Source: Desulfovibrio sp. Fe33 (GTDB taxonomy: Bacteria; Desulfobacterota; Desulfovibrionia; Desulfovibrionales; Desulfovibrionaceae). From it: a DNA stretch of 64,000 nucleotides. Within the stretch, counting starts at the first letter, position 1. The number at the start of each line of letters is the position of its first letter. The translations under genes and the position numbers were made by a program. The notes under the pieces were generated by a model. The model worked only from the letters and a program-made list of their open reading frames with translations. It had not been told where the DNA came from and searched no databases. The stretch lies in assembly GCF_028532725.1 (NCBI RefSeq), contig NZ_JAQKGU010000001.1, positions 372,001 to 436,000 on the forward strand, in the 5' to 3' direction. Shown here one piece after another: positions 62,736 to 64,000 of the stretch.

Positions 62736-64000
62736 TTAATCAGTAGGGTGGCCTGTGTTTTGGATTTCGTGCCCAGCTATGCGTTCCAGGCGTTGGCGGA
62801 TCATGCGGATATGCAGTCGGAGGGAGTAGATATAGTCCGTGTATGACAGGGGGACCGAGGTTTCTAGGACGAGGCGGTCCATCTCTTCAAGTTTGGCGAG
62901 CATCTCGCGGGCCTTGTCCGCGTCGGTGAGGTGAAAGGCTTCCATGTCGAGTTTCTTGAGTTGTTTGTACCACTTGAAGATGCGCCGCCGTATCTGCCAG
63001 CGGTAGGCGGGCGGGGTGATCTTGAACAGGGGGAACAGCAGGGTCAGCAGGGGGATGAGCAGGATCTTGAGCCGCTCCACGGTGATGGCCGCCTGGAAGG
63101 GCAGGTAGCGCATGAGCAGGGGCGGGCCGGATTTGTAGAAGTTTACGGCCTCGTCGCTCAAGGGGAAGAGCACGGCCTCGCCGTTGGGGAACTGCCCGGT
63201 GCGGGCGAACATGTCGCCCTTGTCGTGGGCTTCTTGCGCCGCCAGGAGGAAGAGGTATTTGAGCGCCGGGTGGAGGTCTTCCCGGACCACCAGGTTGGCC
63301 GTGGGCGCGAGCAGGGTCACGTCCTGGGCGGGCAGGTCGCGCATGAGATCGACGCCGCCCCGTGGCAGGGTCAGCTTGGCGAGGAAGTGGCGGGTGCGCG
63401 CGTAGGTTTCGGCCCGGGCAAAGGAGTACGGGGTCACGTTTTTGTATGCTTCGCACAAGGTGCGTACATCCTTGGAATTCACTCCGGCGATGACGAACAG
63501 GGCGTCGATTCCGCCGTCAAACAGTTCGGGGACGGCCTGGGCGGAGCCCTGGGGGAGCAGGTCGGCGGTTTCGTCGTTGACGCCGTTCGCGTCGAGAAGC
63601 TGGCGGACCAGGTGGCTGGTGCCGCTGCCTTCGGCTCCGACCGCTATTTTGCGGCCTTTGAGGTCGGCCAGGGTTTTGGGCTTGAGCCTCCGGGCGGTGA
63701 ACAGCCAGACCGGTTCGTAGTAGAGGCTGCCGAGGCTCTCCAGGTCCGGATGGTCTTCGGGGGCGGCTATGCCGCCCTGCATGAAGGCGGCCTGCACCCC
63801 GGAGTCGGGATCGTCGATGATCGAAAGGTTGTCCATGGACCCGTTGGAGGTGCGCACTTCCAGCTCGAAACCGTGTTGCTTGAAGAATTCGGCATACCGC
63901 AGGGCAAAGGCGTAATAAGCGCCGCTTTCGCCGCCTGTGACCATCGTGACCTTGTTCGGCGGCAGCGGCTTGACGAACTGGAAGGTTACCCACAGGGCCA
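62736..64000 (-). CDS. TAXI-family solute-binding protein with C-terminal membrane segment (cut by window end)
   Basis: The frame stays open to base 64000, where it reads ALWVTFQFVKPLPPNKVTMVTGG, so the N-terminus is off-window. TMVTGGESGAYYAFALRYAEFF and LADLKGRKIAVGAEGSGTSHLVRQLL are typical of the TAXI/NMT1-like receptors of TRAP transporters. Unlike free periplasmic receptors it has a hydrophobic segment (LKILLIPLLTLLFPLF, about 300 residues into the visible part) followed by about 100 mainly helical, charged residues. It is therefore membrane-tethered and may signal or act with an unusual transporter. Ligand unknown. Confidence 0.88.
   Translation of the reverse strand, partial: ALWVTFQFVKPLPPNKVTMVTGGESGAYYAFALRYAEFFKQHGFELEVRTSNGSMDNLSIIDDPDSGVQAAFMQGGIAAPEDHPDLESLGSLYYEPVWLFTARRLKPKTLADLKGRKIAVGAEGSGTSHLVRQLLDANGVNDETADLLPQGSAQAVPELFDGGIDALFVIAGVNSKDVRTLCEAYKNVTPYSFARAETYARTRHFLAKLTLPRGGVDLMRDLPAQDVTLLAPTANLVVREDLHPALKYLFLLAAQEAHDKGDMFARTGQFPNGEAVLFPLSDEAVNFYKSGPPLLMRYLPFQAAITVERLKILLIPLLTLLFPLFKITPPAYRWQIRRRIFKWYKQLKKLDMEAFHLTDADKAREMLAKLEEMDRLVLETSVPLSYTDYIYSLRLHIRMIRQRLERIAGHEIQNTGHPTD

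Overview
The window looks like chromosome from a GC-rich sulfate-reducing deltaproteobacterium of the Desulfovibrio/Pseudodesulfovibrio type. This is inferred from gene content: a Tat-exported reductive dehalogenase operon, a monofunctional CO dehydrogenase with CooC and a CooA-like regulator, an NfnAB transhydrogenase, an ATP synthase operon with paired b/b' subunits but no a or c subunit, TAXI-type transport, and many PAS and HD-type signalling proteins. No rRNA, tRNA, CRISPR array, phage or transposase gene was seen.

Layout. 1-512: 3' end of an SppA-type protease. 518-7794: an organohalide-respiration locus. A minus-strand operon (TPR protein, rdhA, rdhB, rdhC, an 82-aa membrane-anchored protein, apbE) faces a divergent sigma-54 activator, and a near-consensus -24/-12 promoter lies between them. 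7950-10991: a two-gene operon for a histone-deacetylase-fold amidohydrolase with a zinc ribbon and a hydantoinase/oxoprolinase-like protein. 11220-16866: an NmrA-like oxidoreductase, an HD-GYP phosphodiesterase, a GrpB-fold protein, a zinc phospholipase-like exported protein and a CHASE/PAS histidine kinase. 17206-18867: a flavin-enzyme pair divergent from an HxlR regulator. 18903-23411: an Hpt protein, pstB-phoU behind a Pho-box array, an AMIN protein, a glycosyltransferase and cheD. 23608-31195: a PAS kinase, two response regulators (one with a decayed HD-GYP domain, one HDOD), an MFS protein, and a DUF523/YgjP-like pair. 31254-34829: cooA-cooS-cooC with a CooA-type operator. 35122-36491: a small conserved-looking protein and a heptosyltransferase. 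36990-48845: one long minus-strand run holding mreB, mreC, mreD, mrdA, rodA, bactofilin and the ATP synthase genes. 49023-56: radical SAM protein, MGMT, copZ-copA, recQ. 56026-62413: a PocR-domain kinase, an MFS exporter, a hypothetical protein and nfnAB. 62736-64000: a TAXI receptor cut by the window edge.

How the parts work together. The rdh operon would supply a periplasmic corrinoid/iron-sulfur terminal reductase (RdhA), its membrane anchor (RdhB), a flavinylated membrane electron carrier (RdhC) and the enzyme that attaches its FMN (ApbE), switched on through the adjacent sigma-54 activator. CooS/CooC and NfnAB are cytoplasmic low-potential electron enzymes, and the ATP synthase uses the resulting ion gradient. 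The mre/mrd genes build the elongasome of a rod-shaped cell.

Gaps between convergent genes repeatedly hold structured repeats. Two of these are bilateral elements with 14-16 bp perfect terminal inverted repeats and very long hairpins. The most notable observations are the sigma-54-controlled rdh operon with its extra TPR and 82-aa genes, and this family of convergent-gene repeat elements.
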